Source: Astragalus membranaceus
Taxonomy: Eukaryota > Streptophyta > Magnoliopsida > Fabales > Fabaceae
Length of the DNA: 64,000 nucleotides
Assembly (NCBI GenBank): GCA_039519185.1
Contig: CM076851.1
Span: forward strand, 34,641,799-34,705,798
Reading direction: 5' to 3'
Positions 1 through 9,057 of this stretch are shown piece by piece. Position numbers and translations under genes: made by a program. The notes under the pieces are model-generated. The model did no database searches. It saw only the letters and a program-made list of their open reading frames with translations, and had not been told where the DNA came from. The number at the start of each line of letters is the position of its first letter. The first letter of the stretch is position 1.

Positions 1-626
1 CTTTGATGTATAAAGTTCTCTGATGATAATTTTTCTTCCCCCAATCTTTTTTTGCATTCACGATTCTGACCTTTCCATATTGACCATTGATACAGATGCT
101 AGAGGAAGCTGCAGCCTAGTCACTGTTTCGGCGTGTCATTGATGCATAATTGTGCAGAATGGGGCTTGAGCTGATTTTGGGTAGAAGACTTTGAGATTGT
201 TAAAAGATGTCTGAGGCTTTTGCTCTAAATGGAAGAAGGAATCTTGACAACTCTACGAGAGCGATAGAGAGAAGAATTGCAAGTTTTCTCTTATTATTAT
301 TTTTTAATTTAGTTGTAGAAAAACTTTAGTTTCAGATTTAGAATCTATTTTGTTATTCCATTTTGTATTTATTTTGTGTAAATATGATTTCTAAAGTTCT
401 ACTTTATATTCAAAACTAATAATAGTTAAAATTAAACAATATATTATTATTTTTTTAATTAGTTTTTTTCTTGCAATAAAAAGAAAATAAGTTCTTCTAA
501 TAGTAAAAGAAATGACGCAAAATCGCTAACGAGCACTAAATGACATGCGTTAACGATTAAAACCTCAAAATGCACAACGAATAATATTTTGATTTTTTCT
601 AATAAACTTGAATTAGTCGGACAAAA
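1..626. other. AT-rich stretch without a recognisable gene
   Basis: No open frame, RNA gene or terminal repeat could be recognised here. It lies downstream (minus sense) of the CACTA transposase C-terminal region and is probably still inside that element, because no CACTA-type left terminus is seen before it. The element's left end is therefore probably outside the window. Confidence 0.4.
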
Positions 627-1653
627 TTAGGGTGCAACATTAGACATCTCTTCCATTTGATATGGCATATCTTCCACCGTGTCATCATTTGTCTGATCAA
701 TGCGACCTCTTGGTTTTGTTTTAATTGCGACACACCAACCACGCCTATCAGTCCGCATTGATGGATAAGGGACATAATAGACTTGTCTCACATTTTGTGC
801 AATGACGAACGGATCATACGGCCGATATCTACCATTCATTTTAATGTCCACTGTATTTGACTTTGGATTCACCTTTGTTCCTCGAGCAGACGGATCAAAC
901 CAATTACAATAAAAAACCACTACCTTTGGACTAAAATCTAGATGGGGGTACTGAAGTTCATATATGTGTTGAACCACACCATAAAAATCATCTTCACCTC
1001 CTCTAGTGACCCCCTTCATGCACACTCCATTATTGACTGTCTCTCTGCCCTGTGTCCATTCATTGGTGTGAAATTTGTATCCATTGACAAAGTATGTGTG
1101 CTATTCTTTAACACATCTTCGAGGACCGTCTGATATGTTCCTCAAGTGTTGGTTGGTAGGATTTGGCGGGAGGGAATACACATATTGACTAAACCACATT
1201 AGAAAATGCGCATGAATATGAGCAGAAGATTGGTCTTCACGTACTGTCTCTGATGACAAGAACTCCCTAAAAAGAAATAATTTAATTGTTACACTTGTCT
1301 ACTATATTAACTAATTAAGATCGATTGTTAATGCATGTTGAGGAACATACTCAATAAATGGTTGCACCTCAGTACAGTTTATCAACACATGAACATGTGC
1401 TGAACTTAACTCTTCATCTGTTAGCCAGTGAGTTGACTCCTTCCCAAATGGACGACCGGGTAGACAAAAGACAGACAAAGCCAAAGGATGTCGCCATTCG
1501 GTATCCACTTCATTTCGACTGCTTCCAGGAGCAAACTGATTCTTGAAATAATGAGAACAAAAATGTGTTGTTTCACGGTGTAGGTAAGAAGAACATATCG
1601 ATCCTTCAACTCTAGCTTTGTTTTTCACCGATCTTTTTGAATCACCCATGAAC
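627..1653 (-). pseudogene. CACTA transposase TNP2, C-terminal exons (DUF4218 end and DUF4216), broken
   Basis: These are the downstream exons of the transposase gene at 1719-4067. An AG acceptor near 1654 joins the upstream YPFER to FMGDSKRSVKNKARVEGSI, completing the DUF4218 domain (1311-1653). A further exon at about 1120-1268 leads into DUF4216 (627-1100), seen from HTYFVNGYKFHTN and FYCNWFDPSARGTKVN. A TAG codon at 1101-1103 (minus strand) interrupts the frame just before HTYFVNGYKF, where the family normally has a residue. The protein would thus lose its DUF4216 tail. Exon limits are inferred from splice signals and family order. The premature stop is seen directly. Confidence 0.8.
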
Positions 1654-1718
1654 CTAGAGAATATGATATTAATATAATAGTCATATATTTTAATTTAAAC
1701 TTGTTTCTTATATTATAA

Positions 1719-4067
1719 TTAAAAATTAGCTGACCTTTCAAACGGATACATCCATCTGTATTGGACAGGTCCGCCAAGTTTAGCTTCATATGCGAGATGC
1801 ACCGGTAGATGCTCCATAGAATCAAAGAAACCGGGTGGAAATACTCTCTCCAACTTGCATAAGATAAGTGGGATGTCTTGTTCCATTTTTGAAAGATCAT
1901 CAGCTTTTAGCGTTGCAGAACACAAATTCTTAAAGTATTGACTTATTTCAATGAGCGGATTCAAAACGTGTGTTGGCAACGAACTAAAAGCGATAGGAAG
2001 TAAGCACTCCATGAATACGTGACAATCATGACTCTTCATCCCATGCAACCTCCCATTATCCACATCCGCACATCTAGATAAATTGGAAGAATAACCGTCT
2101 GGCATTTTCAACTCTTTTATCCACTGATAAACTGCTTTCGCTTGTTCGGTAGATAAAGTATAATTGGATTTGGGTTTCAAAATCCTAGTACCTTGCTCAA
2201 CCAACAACAAATCCTTTCGTCTACAGAAATGATCTATATCCTTCCTAGCTTTCTCATTGTCTTTCGTTTTGCCTTTCACGTTCATGACAGTGTTAAATAT
2301 GTTGTCAAAAAAATTCTTCTCTATATGCATGACATCGAGATTGTGTCTCAATAGATTATCTTTCCAATAGGGAAGTTCCCAAAAAATACTTTTTTTTGTC
2401 CAATTGTGCCATTGTCCATAGCCATCTGGACGAGAAACAACACCGGCTACGACTTCCACAGGAGGGATATCCCTAACATTATTCCAAACTTCCTCTGGTG
2501 TCAACTGACGAGGAGGTCCAGCTGTTTCAACATTTCCCTTGATGAACGCATATTTCTGCTTTCTAAATGGGTGATCCATAGGTAAGAACCTACGGTGCGA
2601 GTCAAACCATGAAACTTTTCCTTCGTATTTAAGACTAAAAGCCTTTGTGTCAACCATGCAAATCGGACACGCCATCTTACCATGTGTCCCCCATCCAGAC
2701 AACATTCCATAGGCAGAGAAGTCATTTATGGTCCACATCAAAGCCGCCCTCATCACAAAATTTTGTTTGCGTGCCACATCATAAGTTAAAACACCATTCC
2801 ACAACCTTTTTAGGTCATCAATCAAAGGTTGCAAATAGATGTCAATACCAGCTGTTGGATTACTTGGCCCTGGAATAATAGAATTTAAAAACATGTATGG
2901 TTTGGACATACACATTTCTGGAGGAATGTTGTATGGGGTAACAATAATTGGCCAACATGAATACGGTGTTGCCGAGGCTTGAATATATGGTGTGAAACCA
3001 TCAGAGCACAAACCAAGCCGAACATTGCGTGGATCACTGGCAAAATCTGGATGAACCTGATCAAAATGCTTCCAAGCTTCACCATCAGATGGGTGACGTA
3101 ATTCACCAGAATTATTTCTATTTTGATGGTGCCATGTCATTTTACCTGCGGTCTCCATTGAAGTAAACATCCTCTGTAGCCTTGGAATAAGAGGCAGATA
3201 GAACATTGATTTTCGTGGAACCGGTTTTCCTCTGCTCATCCCTGATCTACTGACACGATAGCGTGGTTGTCCACACAACTTGCATTCCGACAACTCTCCA
3301 TCATTTATGCCAAACTCATTGTTATAATAGAGCATGCAACCAGACACACAACAATCAATCCTTTTAGATTTTAAGCCAAGCTTCGATACCACTCTTTTAG
3401 CTTCATAATAACTTTGCGGTAAACTCCCTCTAATGGGGGTTGCATCCAACATCATTTTGGTCATATATTCCATGCACAACTCAGCAACATTAAATTGAGA
3501 CTTAAGACCCAACAACCGAACACACATTGATAATTTTGAGTCTGTAGATCCTTCAAATATGGGTTTATTTGTCTCACTCAAATACATGTAAAACCTTTGA
3601 GCTTCCTCATTTGGAACTTCGTCAGCATCTGGTTCTTCAAAATCCAAATTTACTCCAACAGCGTCAGATATCATTCCCTGATAAACATCTAACGGTTGTA
3701 TTCCCCATCCTTCAGATGTCGTAGTCACTGGATAACTACTTGATGTGTGATCTACTACTTCAACCGGAACATTAACCGCAGGAACTGCAGCTACCCCTGG
3801 CGCTCCTTCCCCGTGACGACTCCATGTCCAATAATTTGGCCTAAACCCATTATTGTACAAATGAAGTCTAACTTCATGTTCATTTTTTATAGCTCGAAAT
3901 GAACATTTCAAGCACGGACATCTAATACCACCTTGTCGCCCAAATTCTTCATGATCAATGTACTTAGCACAAAAAATAAACTCTTCTACTCCTTCTACAA
4001 AACGTCGTTTTACACCAGTTCTTCCAGGATACAATCGATCATACATCCAACTACGATCCATTTTCAA
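1719..4067 (-). CDS. CACTA transposase TNP2/TNPD, main exon
   Basis: This long minus-strand exon encodes the catalytic transposase of a CACTA element, which cuts and rejoins the element ends in the nucleus. Residues 1-85 are a transposase-associated zinc-binding domain beginning MDRSWMYDR, with the CPCLKCSF cysteines and an HLYNNGFRPNYWTWSRHGE motif. The Tnp2 domain follows from about residue 240 to 600, recognisable from LCSDGFTPY, NDFSAYGMLSGW, ACPICMVDT and LDVMHIEKNFFDNI. From about residue 690 the DUF4218 domain begins (MKSHDCHVFMECLLP) and breaks off at YRWMYPFER, where a GT donor (about 1734) ends the exon. The last few residues of the open frame are therefore intronic. Within this exon the frame is intact for some 777 residues. 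The remainder of the protein lies at 627-1653. Assignment to TNP2 is secure; activity is doubtful because of the break downstream. Confidence 0.93.
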   Translation of the reverse strand: MKMDRSWMYDRLYPGRTGVKRRFVEGVEEFIFCAKYIDHEEFGRQGGIRCPCLKCSFRAIKNEHEVRLHLYNNGFRPNYWTWSRHGEGAPGVAAVPAVNVPVEVVDHTSSSYPVTTTSEGWGIQPLDVYQGMISDAVGVNLDFEEPDADEVPNEEAQRFYMYLSETNKPIFEGSTDSKLSMCVRLLGLKSQFNVAELCMEYMTKMMLDATPIRGSLPQSYYEAKRVVSKLGLKSKRIDCCVSGCMLYYNNEFGINDGELSECKLCGQPRYRVSRSGMSRGKPVPRKSMFYLPLIPRLQRMFTSMETAGKMTWHHQNRNNSGELRHPSDGEAWKHFDQVHPDFASDPRNVRLGLCSDGFTPYIQASATPYSCWPIIVTPYNIPPEMCMSKPYMFLNSIIPGPSNPTAGIDIYLQPLIDDLKRLWNGVLTYDVARKQNFVMRAALMWTINDFSAYGMLSGWGTHGKMACPICMVDTKAFSLKYEGKVSWFDSHRRFLPMDHPFRKQKYAFIKGNVETAGPPRQLTPEEVWNNVRDIPPVEVVAGVVSRPDGYGQWHNWTKKSIFWELPYWKDNLLRHNLDVMHIEKNFFDNIFNTVMNVKGKTKDNEKARKDIDHFCRRKDLLLVEQGTRILKPKSNYTLSTEQAKAVYQWIKELKMPDGYSSNLSRCADVDNGRLHGMKSHDCHVFMECLLPIAFSSLPTHVLNPLIEISQYFKNLCSATLKADDLSKMEQDIPLILCKLERVFPPGFFDSMEHLPVHLAYEAKLGGPVQYRWMYPFERSANF

Positions 4068-4807
4068 GAACTATACGTATACTACACTACAATATAAATA
4101 AAATAAACTATCAATTACTTCATATTTTGATATATATATTTATATATTACTTATTTTATTTTGATATTTCAATAAACTACCAATTACTTACAAGCAACAG
4201 AATTAATTTTTTAATAATGTTATATACTAATAATTTAAACATTATAAATAATAATTCCAAATTTAATTTTAAATTTCAATTTTTATAAGACAATATATGT
4301 TAATAAAATTTATAAGTGAACTTAATAAATAAGTTTTTTCAATATAAATTAATTTGTGTTATTATTGCAAACAAAATTTGTAACAAAATTTTACTAAAAA
4401 TAGTGAAAAAAGTAATATTTTATTAATTACTTTAACAACTAACCGTAGTGAAGAGAAGGCTCTGGCTTGAAGCTTATCCTGAACTCAAGCAGAGAGGAAA
4501 AAGGAGGAACCCAAACAATACCTAAACAAAAAACAACACAATTAGTAACAAATTCATATTATTATAAAATAATTTAAAAACGAATATTAAAAAAAAAATT
4601 AAAAACTAAAACTATTAACTCATATCAAAAACATACCTTGAAGAAATTTCCCAATAAGAGCAGAAGACAATTCGTAGGGAGGAAGCGCTACACTTCAAAA
4701 ACAGATTTAGTAGAGAAGGAGAGAATTTGGGAGAGAGTAAAAGAGAAATTTTAAGAAGAGAATGGGAGGATTGTTAGAAGTGTGAAGAATGAGAAGTGGG
4801 GAATGGA

Positions 4808-4816
4808 TATATATAG
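4808..4816 (-). promoter_or_regulatory. TATA box of the CACTA A transposase
   Basis: The minus strand reads CTATATATA here, between the subterminal repeat block (4847-5118) and the transposase start at 4067. The 5' leader would span about 4070-4780 and probably contains an intron near 4440-4640. The position matches the usual CACTA layout. The start site itself is inferred. Confidence 0.5.
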
Positions 4817-4846
4817 AAAAACGCAGCCCAACGGTCAAAAGGTATT

Positions 4847-5118
4847 TGCGGCGGATTCTGGAGGTTTGCGGCGGATTTTGAAATTCAATATCCGCGGGTT
4901 TTTTTCCGGAGTTTTGCGGCGGATTATGGAGGTTTGCGGCGGATTTTGAAATTTAATATCCGCGGGTTTTTTATTTACGGAGCTTTGCGGCGGATTCTTG
5001 GTACTTTGCGGCGGATATTCAAATTAAAATACCGCGCCTTTTTTTTTTTAAAAACACCAAACAATCCGCCGCAAATACTCAACATCCGCCGCAAATGACA
5101 CAAATCCGCCGCAAAGTA
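4847..5118. repeat. CACTA subterminal repeat block
   Basis: Four copies of TTTGCGGCGGAT lie in direct orientation (about 4849-5010), followed by three copies of ATCCGCCGCAAA in the opposite orientation (about 5064-5115). In CACTA elements such motifs are the binding sites of the TNPA-type protein. The flanking sequence to 5460 is A/T homopolymer-rich and holds no gene. Confidence 0.75.
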
Positions 5119-5462
5119 CCATTTTTTTTTAAAAAAAAATTATTATTTTTTTTAAAAAATTATTATTATTTTTAAAAAATAAATTTTATTTTTTTAAAAA
5201 AATCGTTTTAATTAAAAATATATATTATTTTATTAATTTTTTTAATTATTGATAAAAAATAAAATCCAATAACTAATTAATTTTTAATTTAAAAAAATAA
5301 AAATTGGGAAAAGCAATAAAGTATTATCACCAAAAAAATATCCATACAATTAATAAAATATCCATAAAAAAAATAGAATAATCTAAAGCAATAAAAATTG
5401 GGAAAAACAGTAAAATATATATTTAATGTCTGCTACCCCTAAACGGAGACCCACGCCATTAT

Positions 5463-6037
5463 CTTGATATGACACTCTCTTGAGCATTGTCGGCAGCAGC
5501 TCCATTACAGTGGCGTATGTCTCCATTTCTTTGTAAAGAAATTTCCACATTGTCGTGAACACCCATTCATCTTTTTCGTTAAAAGTAACCCATTTATCAG
5601 CAAAAAGCTCCTCCTCATTATTTCACCACAAGTGACATATACGTTAATCAAACGCTCGGTATCATCCTTCAACTTAACAGCCCGTCCTTGCAGTTCCTCA
5701 AACTTTCTATTTAGAGATTCAACCATATTTTCAAAATAGAAAGTTTCACAAGAAACCATCTTTTGAAAAGATGATTGAATCTCTAAATAGAAAGTTTGAG
5801 GAACTGCAAGGACGGGTTGTTAAGTTGGAGGATGATACCGAGCGTTTGATGAGCGTATATGTCTCTTGTGGTGAAAATAATGAGGATGAACTTTTTGCTG
5901 ATAAAGGGGTTACTTTTAACGAAAAAGATGAAGGGGTCTTCATGACAATGTGGAAATTTTTTTACAAAAAAATGGAGACGTACGCCACTCTATTGGAACC
6001 CCGCTGCCGACAATGCTCAAGAGAGTGCCGTATTAAG
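5463..6037. repeat. Long inverted repeat (hairpin) of a coding fragment inside CACTA A
   Basis: Left arm 5463-5725 is the reverse complement of right arm 5771-6037. By eye the arms match at roughly nine positions in ten, with only small indels, and the spacer is 45 nt. Each arm carries the same short coding sequence (MVESLNRKFEELQG or MIESLNRKFEELQG), so an exon was duplicated head to head. The right arm keeps an open frame; the left arm has a one-base deletion and shifts frame after VYVTCGE. A transcript through both arms would fold into a stem of about 265 bp. Confidence 0.9.
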
Positions 6038-6064
6038 AGATCGAGTGCCGTATCAAGAGAATGA
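5771..6064 (+). CDS. Short coiled-coil-like ORF, probable CACTA accessory-protein fragment
   Basis: The 97-residue frame begins MIESLNRKFEELQGRVVKLE and is acidic and heptad-like in its first 35 residues, consistent with a short coiled coil. I do not recognise a named domain. It is the right arm of the inverted repeat and has a frame-shifted relative in the left arm, which suggests the sequence was once a coding exon, perhaps of a TNPA-like protein. It lies between the two subterminal repeat blocks of CACTA A but on the opposite strand from the transposase. It lacks an evident promoter of its own and may not be translated. Confidence 0.35.
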   Translation: MIESLNRKFEELQGRVVKLEDDTERLMSVYVSCGENNEDELFADKGVTFNEKDEGVFMTMWKFFYKKMETYATLLEPRCRQCSRECRIKRSSAVSRE

Positions 6065-6107
6065 GAGTATTGGTAGAGGTGTGAAAAAAGAAGAAGGGGA
6101 GAAGGGG

Positions 6108-6115
6108 TTTATATA
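6108..6115 (-). promoter_or_regulatory. TATA box facing the inverted repeat
   Basis: The minus strand reads TATATAAA here. The surrounding block (about 6058-6150) resembles the promoter block of the transposase at about 4740-4865. Both share the string AACGGTCAAAAGG next to the repeats, a TATA box at the same relative place, and a purine-rich leader. Transcription from here would run leftward, first antisense through the right arm, then sense through the left arm of the hairpin. Confidence 0.45.
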
Positions 6116-6149
6116 GGAGAAACGAAGTCAAACGGTCAAAAGGCAAGAT

Positions 6150-6451
6150 CCGCCGGAAACGGGAGTTACCGACGGATTTAAGGGATTTGCGGCGGACGGA
6201 GGTGCATTTGCGGCGGTTAATTAAAATCTCGTAAAAAAAAAAAATTTGTGATCCCAAATCCGCCGCAAGAACCGTTAAATCCGCCGCAAAAGCCAAGACG
6301 AATTTTAATCCGCCGCAACGGTCAATTATTCCGCCGGTAACTTTGAGGCGGATAAAATCCGCCGGAAATGCGTAGATTCCGCCGGTAACTTTGCGGCGGA
6401 TCCATATCCGCCGGAAACTCCTGGCCGGAAAAACCAATAATTCTTGTAGTG
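6150..6451. repeat. CACTA A terminal and subterminal repeats
   Basis: The block contains repeated CCGCCGGAAA, CCGCCGGTAAC and TCCGCCGCAA motifs and ends in TTCTTGTAGTG (6441-6451), the CACTA terminus. The bases after it (GGG) would be the 3-bp target duplication, but the other end is not available for comparison. Confidence 0.8.
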
Positions 6452-6853
6452 GGGGCCACAATAAACTACACAGAGAAGAGGGAGGAAGACACTGAGAGAA
6501 GAGAGATAGAGCATGAAAGAGTTAACAATGTCTGAGAAGAGAGGAAGAAGGATGTGGTGGCTCGGTCTGACTTTTATAATAGTCTGACAAGGCCTGAAAG
6601 TCTATTTAAAAGCCTATTTCATTATTTATTTTTTGTGAAAGTCTACAACTTTTCAGTGGTATATGCTTTTGTAAATGGACTAAGAAGCTTGTAATTAATC
6701 CTAATTTCACTCAAGCAATAAGACGGAACTACAGCTGCCCTGTAGTTGCAGACGCAGACAAAGATTGGTCGAACTGCGCGACCAGTATCGTGTCTCCTAT
6801 TTCCGTTCTGCGTTTTTATTATTATTTCTTCGTTTACTGTTGCTGTTACAACA
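6452..6853. other. Flanking DNA without a recognised gene
   Basis: Between the CACTA terminus and the solo LTR there is a purine-rich stretch and then AT-rich sequence. Small open frames here are not supported by any motif. Confidence 0.4.
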
Positions 6854-7324
6854 TGTTCTGGAGTGGAACTATTCTGGACTGGGCCGGCCCAACCCACAGG
6901 GTCAGCCCAACCCACGGGATCAGTCCATGCCGAGCACGGTCACTATAGCACGTAGTGCCCCTGAACGGCTTAGGAGGCTTCAACGGCTGAGATCAAGCCG
7001 CATGATCCAACGGCTAGGGAGCACCGCCGAACTCTATAAATAGAGGCCTACCCCTCCCGAAAAGGTACACATTCCATCCCATCTCATGCTTCCTGCTTTG
7101 ACTTCTTCCCCCTGACTTGGGCGTCAGAGTGTCTTTGCAGGTACACCCGTCGGCTCTGCTCGCGACCTCTTAGCGTCCGCCAGAGCGATCTATAGGAACT
7201 CGTTCCTATATCAAGAGCGATCAACATCAACCCGTTCTAAACCTTGGGCGACCAAGGTACAGATCATATCAAGAGCGATCAACATCAACCCGTTCTAATC
7301 CTTGGGCGACCAAGGTACAGATCA
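6854..7324 (+). mobile_element. Solo LTR of a TAT-like Ty3/gypsy retrotransposon
   Basis: The 471-bp unit begins TGTTCTGGAG and ends GATCA. It is flanked by a perfect 5-bp duplication CAACA at 6849-6853 and 7325-7329. It contains AACTCTATAAATAGAGGCC (a TATA box), then CTGACTTGGGCGTCAGAGTG. These are the same landmarks as in the LTRs at 24756-25109 and 38955-39304, so it belongs to a related family. No internal retrotransposon sequence adjoins it, so it is a solo LTR left by recombination. The last 116 bp are a 58-bp tandem duplication (7208-7265 and 7266-7323). Confidence 0.85.
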
Positions 7325-7329
7325 CAACA

Positions 7330-7817
7330 GATTTTGATTCGATTGGTAATATTAAGGAATTCTTCTCTATTTTTTTCTTTAAATTTGTGATCAGAGTTAC
7401 CTATTTATCGGGAGAGTCCGTTTTCGTTTGATTTTATTTTGGGTTAATGGACTTGATTTCCAACCAAAAATCACTGTGGACAATACAGTATAGCTGGAAT
7501 AAGAAAAACTGTAAAATCACTTCGTTTATTAATTTGCTAAACCTTTTGAAAAATCAAGCCAGTTAATCTGAAATGGAGGAAGTATATGCCATATCACTGA
7601 CTTAATCAGAAAGGGAGGGAATATATATCATATCACCATCTAAAACACGATAATGATTATTATGTTATGTCAAAAGGCACAAAAAAGAGGTTGTCACTTT
7701 TTATTATTCAACAACAACAGTTGTCTCAAATACGATACGAAAAATACTACTGATGACAAAGTGACACTCAAATGATGCTACAAGGACTAGTAGTCCCTAT
7801 AACAAATTAGATAACAA
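7330..7817. other. Downstream region of the NAS gene
   Basis: AT-rich sequence without a supported gene. The part next to 7818 is the 3' untranslated region of the minus-strand nicotianamine synthase. A poly(A) signal could not be chosen with confidence. Confidence 0.4.
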
Positions 7818-8780
7818 TCAAGCATGTTCCTCAATAGTCAACTCATGATCAACAACATTCCCATGGTTCAAGAGATTAAAACCTTCAACTTCACAACATT
7901 TGCTAGCCAAATAATTAACCCCTTGATTCACCACAACCTTTCTTGCAACAATAACCGAATTAATAATTTCATCAGTTGGATGAAAAATTGACAGAACTTC
8001 AAAACCTTTAAGATCAGAAGAAGGATCAACAACAGGATAGAGAAAAGCTCTAGCACCATGTGCACTCCTTAGAACAAGAATAGCACCAGGAGCCATATAT
8101 TTAGCTAAGTGATTAATAATTTTACCTTTTTCCTTCATTTCCATGCCTACTAATGCAGCCAAAAACACAACATTATATTCCTCAAGTCCACTTGACACGT
8201 CAGCAATATCATTAGTGTGGAAAAACATCCTTTTTGATAAATCAGGGTCAGATGATATTAACCCATAGGCTTTAACATTTGCCATAGGATCAATGTCATA
8301 GTTGTGAAAATTTGTGTGTCTTAGGTAATAGGTTGCTAACATGATTGATGTGAGAGGAAGAGGACCAGAGCCAATAAAAGCAAGTTTTGTAGGAACTTGA
8401 GAGAAGTGTGAAGTGAGCATAGTGAATTCCAAATGTGTGAGTTTGAGGTAATTTGAGTAGTAAGGGAAATTTTTGATGTGGTTTAACGGTTTCTCATTTG
8501 ATCCTATGAGAGTTGAGTAATGACTTTCAAGAAGTCCTTCAGCTTTACCACAAAGCTTAATTAGCTTAGCTATAGTTTCTTTAGCTTCTTGGGACATTTT
8601 AGTAAAATCAATTTCACATGGGGTGGTGCATGTTGTAACAAGTTGGGTAAAAAGGTCATTGACATTGTTGGAAGGATTAAGGTTTTCTAACCTAGAGAGT
8701 TTTTCATAGATTTGACATACCTTTCTTATTATCACCTCTTCTTGCTGGTTCTCCATAAATTGCAACAAAGGTAAACTCAC
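7818..8780 (-). CDS. NAS: Nicotianamine synthase
   Basis: The enzyme joins three S-adenosylmethionine aminocarboxypropyl groups into nicotianamine, the metal chelator that moves iron, copper and zinc in plants. The intronless 320-residue frame matches the family's usual length of about 310-330. Recognisable blocks are CQIYEKLSRLENL near the start, FPYYSNYLKLTHLEF, the Rossmann-type AFIGSGPLPLTSIMLA, FHNYDIDPMAN, SSDPDLSKRMFFHTNDI, VVFLAALVGM, YMAPGAILVLRSAHGARAFLYP and FEVLSIFHPTDEIINSVIVARK. The frame opens at 8780, but the methionine at 8756 (MENQQEEV) aligns better with the family start and gives 312 residues; the upstream eight residues may be leader. The family's variable C-terminal tail is present. 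The gene looks intact. A TATA box lies about 70 bp upstream and a MITE sits just beyond it. Confidence 0.95.
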   Translation of the reverse strand: MSLPLLQFMENQQEEVIIRKVCQIYEKLSRLENLNPSNNVNDLFTQLVTTCTTPCEIDFTKMSQEAKETIAKLIKLCGKAEGLLESHYSTLIGSNEKPLNHIKNFPYYSNYLKLTHLEFTMLTSHFSQVPTKLAFIGSGPLPLTSIMLATYYLRHTNFHNYDIDPMANVKAYGLISSDPDLSKRMFFHTNDIADVSSGLEEYNVVFLAALVGMEMKEKGKIINHLAKYMAPGAILVLRSAHGARAFLYPVVDPSSDLKGFEVLSIFHPTDEIINSVIVARKVVVNQGVNYLASKCCEVEGFNLLNHGNVVDHELTIEEHA

Positions 8781-8846
8781 AAAAATGGAATTTAGCTAGT
8801 TAGCTTCAAACCACTGAAGTCATTTTTGGTTACACCCTTCAATGGT

Positions 8847-8854
8847 TATTTATA
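8847..8854 (-). promoter_or_regulatory. TATA box of the NAS gene
   Basis: The minus strand reads TATAAATA here, 67 bases upstream of the first ATG and about 90 upstream of the family-type ATG. That allows a leader of roughly 40-65 bases. It is the only good TATA sequence between the gene and the MITE at 8885-9057. Confidence 0.6.
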
Positions 8855-8884
8855 AGTCCACTCTAGGACTATTGTGTGAGTGAC

Positions 8885-9057
8885 GTGAGTGATCAACTAA
8901 GTCTCTTACCAGTGTAATAGTCAAACTGATCGTCAAATATTAGGATTGGTTGAGATTGTATCAACCAGCATGAAATCTCAACCATTCATGATATTTTGTA
9001 TTATATCTTACAATCAATTTGACTGATACATTAGTGAGAGACTTAGTTGATCATTCA
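8885..9057. mobile_element. Small MITE in the NAS promoter
   Basis: The ends are inverted repeats around TGATCAACTAAGTCTCT. The left copy is at about 8889-8906 and the right copy is its reverse complement near 9036-9053. The match extends some 30 bp inward with a few mismatches. A further internal palindrome (GGTTGAGATT and AATCTCAACC) lies near 8950-8982. The family and target duplication could not be settled. It begins about 30 bp upstream of the NAS TATA box. Confidence 0.7.

Larger units (their letters stand above)
1..6451 (-). mobile_element. CACTA (En/Spm) transposon A, left end outside the window
   Basis: The right terminus is the sequence TTCTTGTAGTG at 6441-6451, the reverse complement of the classic CACTACAAGAA terminal inverted repeat. 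Inside it are many short subterminal repeats built on TTTGCGGCGGAT and CCGCCGGAAA in both orientations (4847-5118 and 6150-6440). A TNP2-type transposase gene reads away from this end on the minus strand. No matching CACTACAAGAA is seen upstream, so the left end and target duplication cannot be checked. The gene carries an in-frame stop, so the copy is probably defective. Confidence 0.85.
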
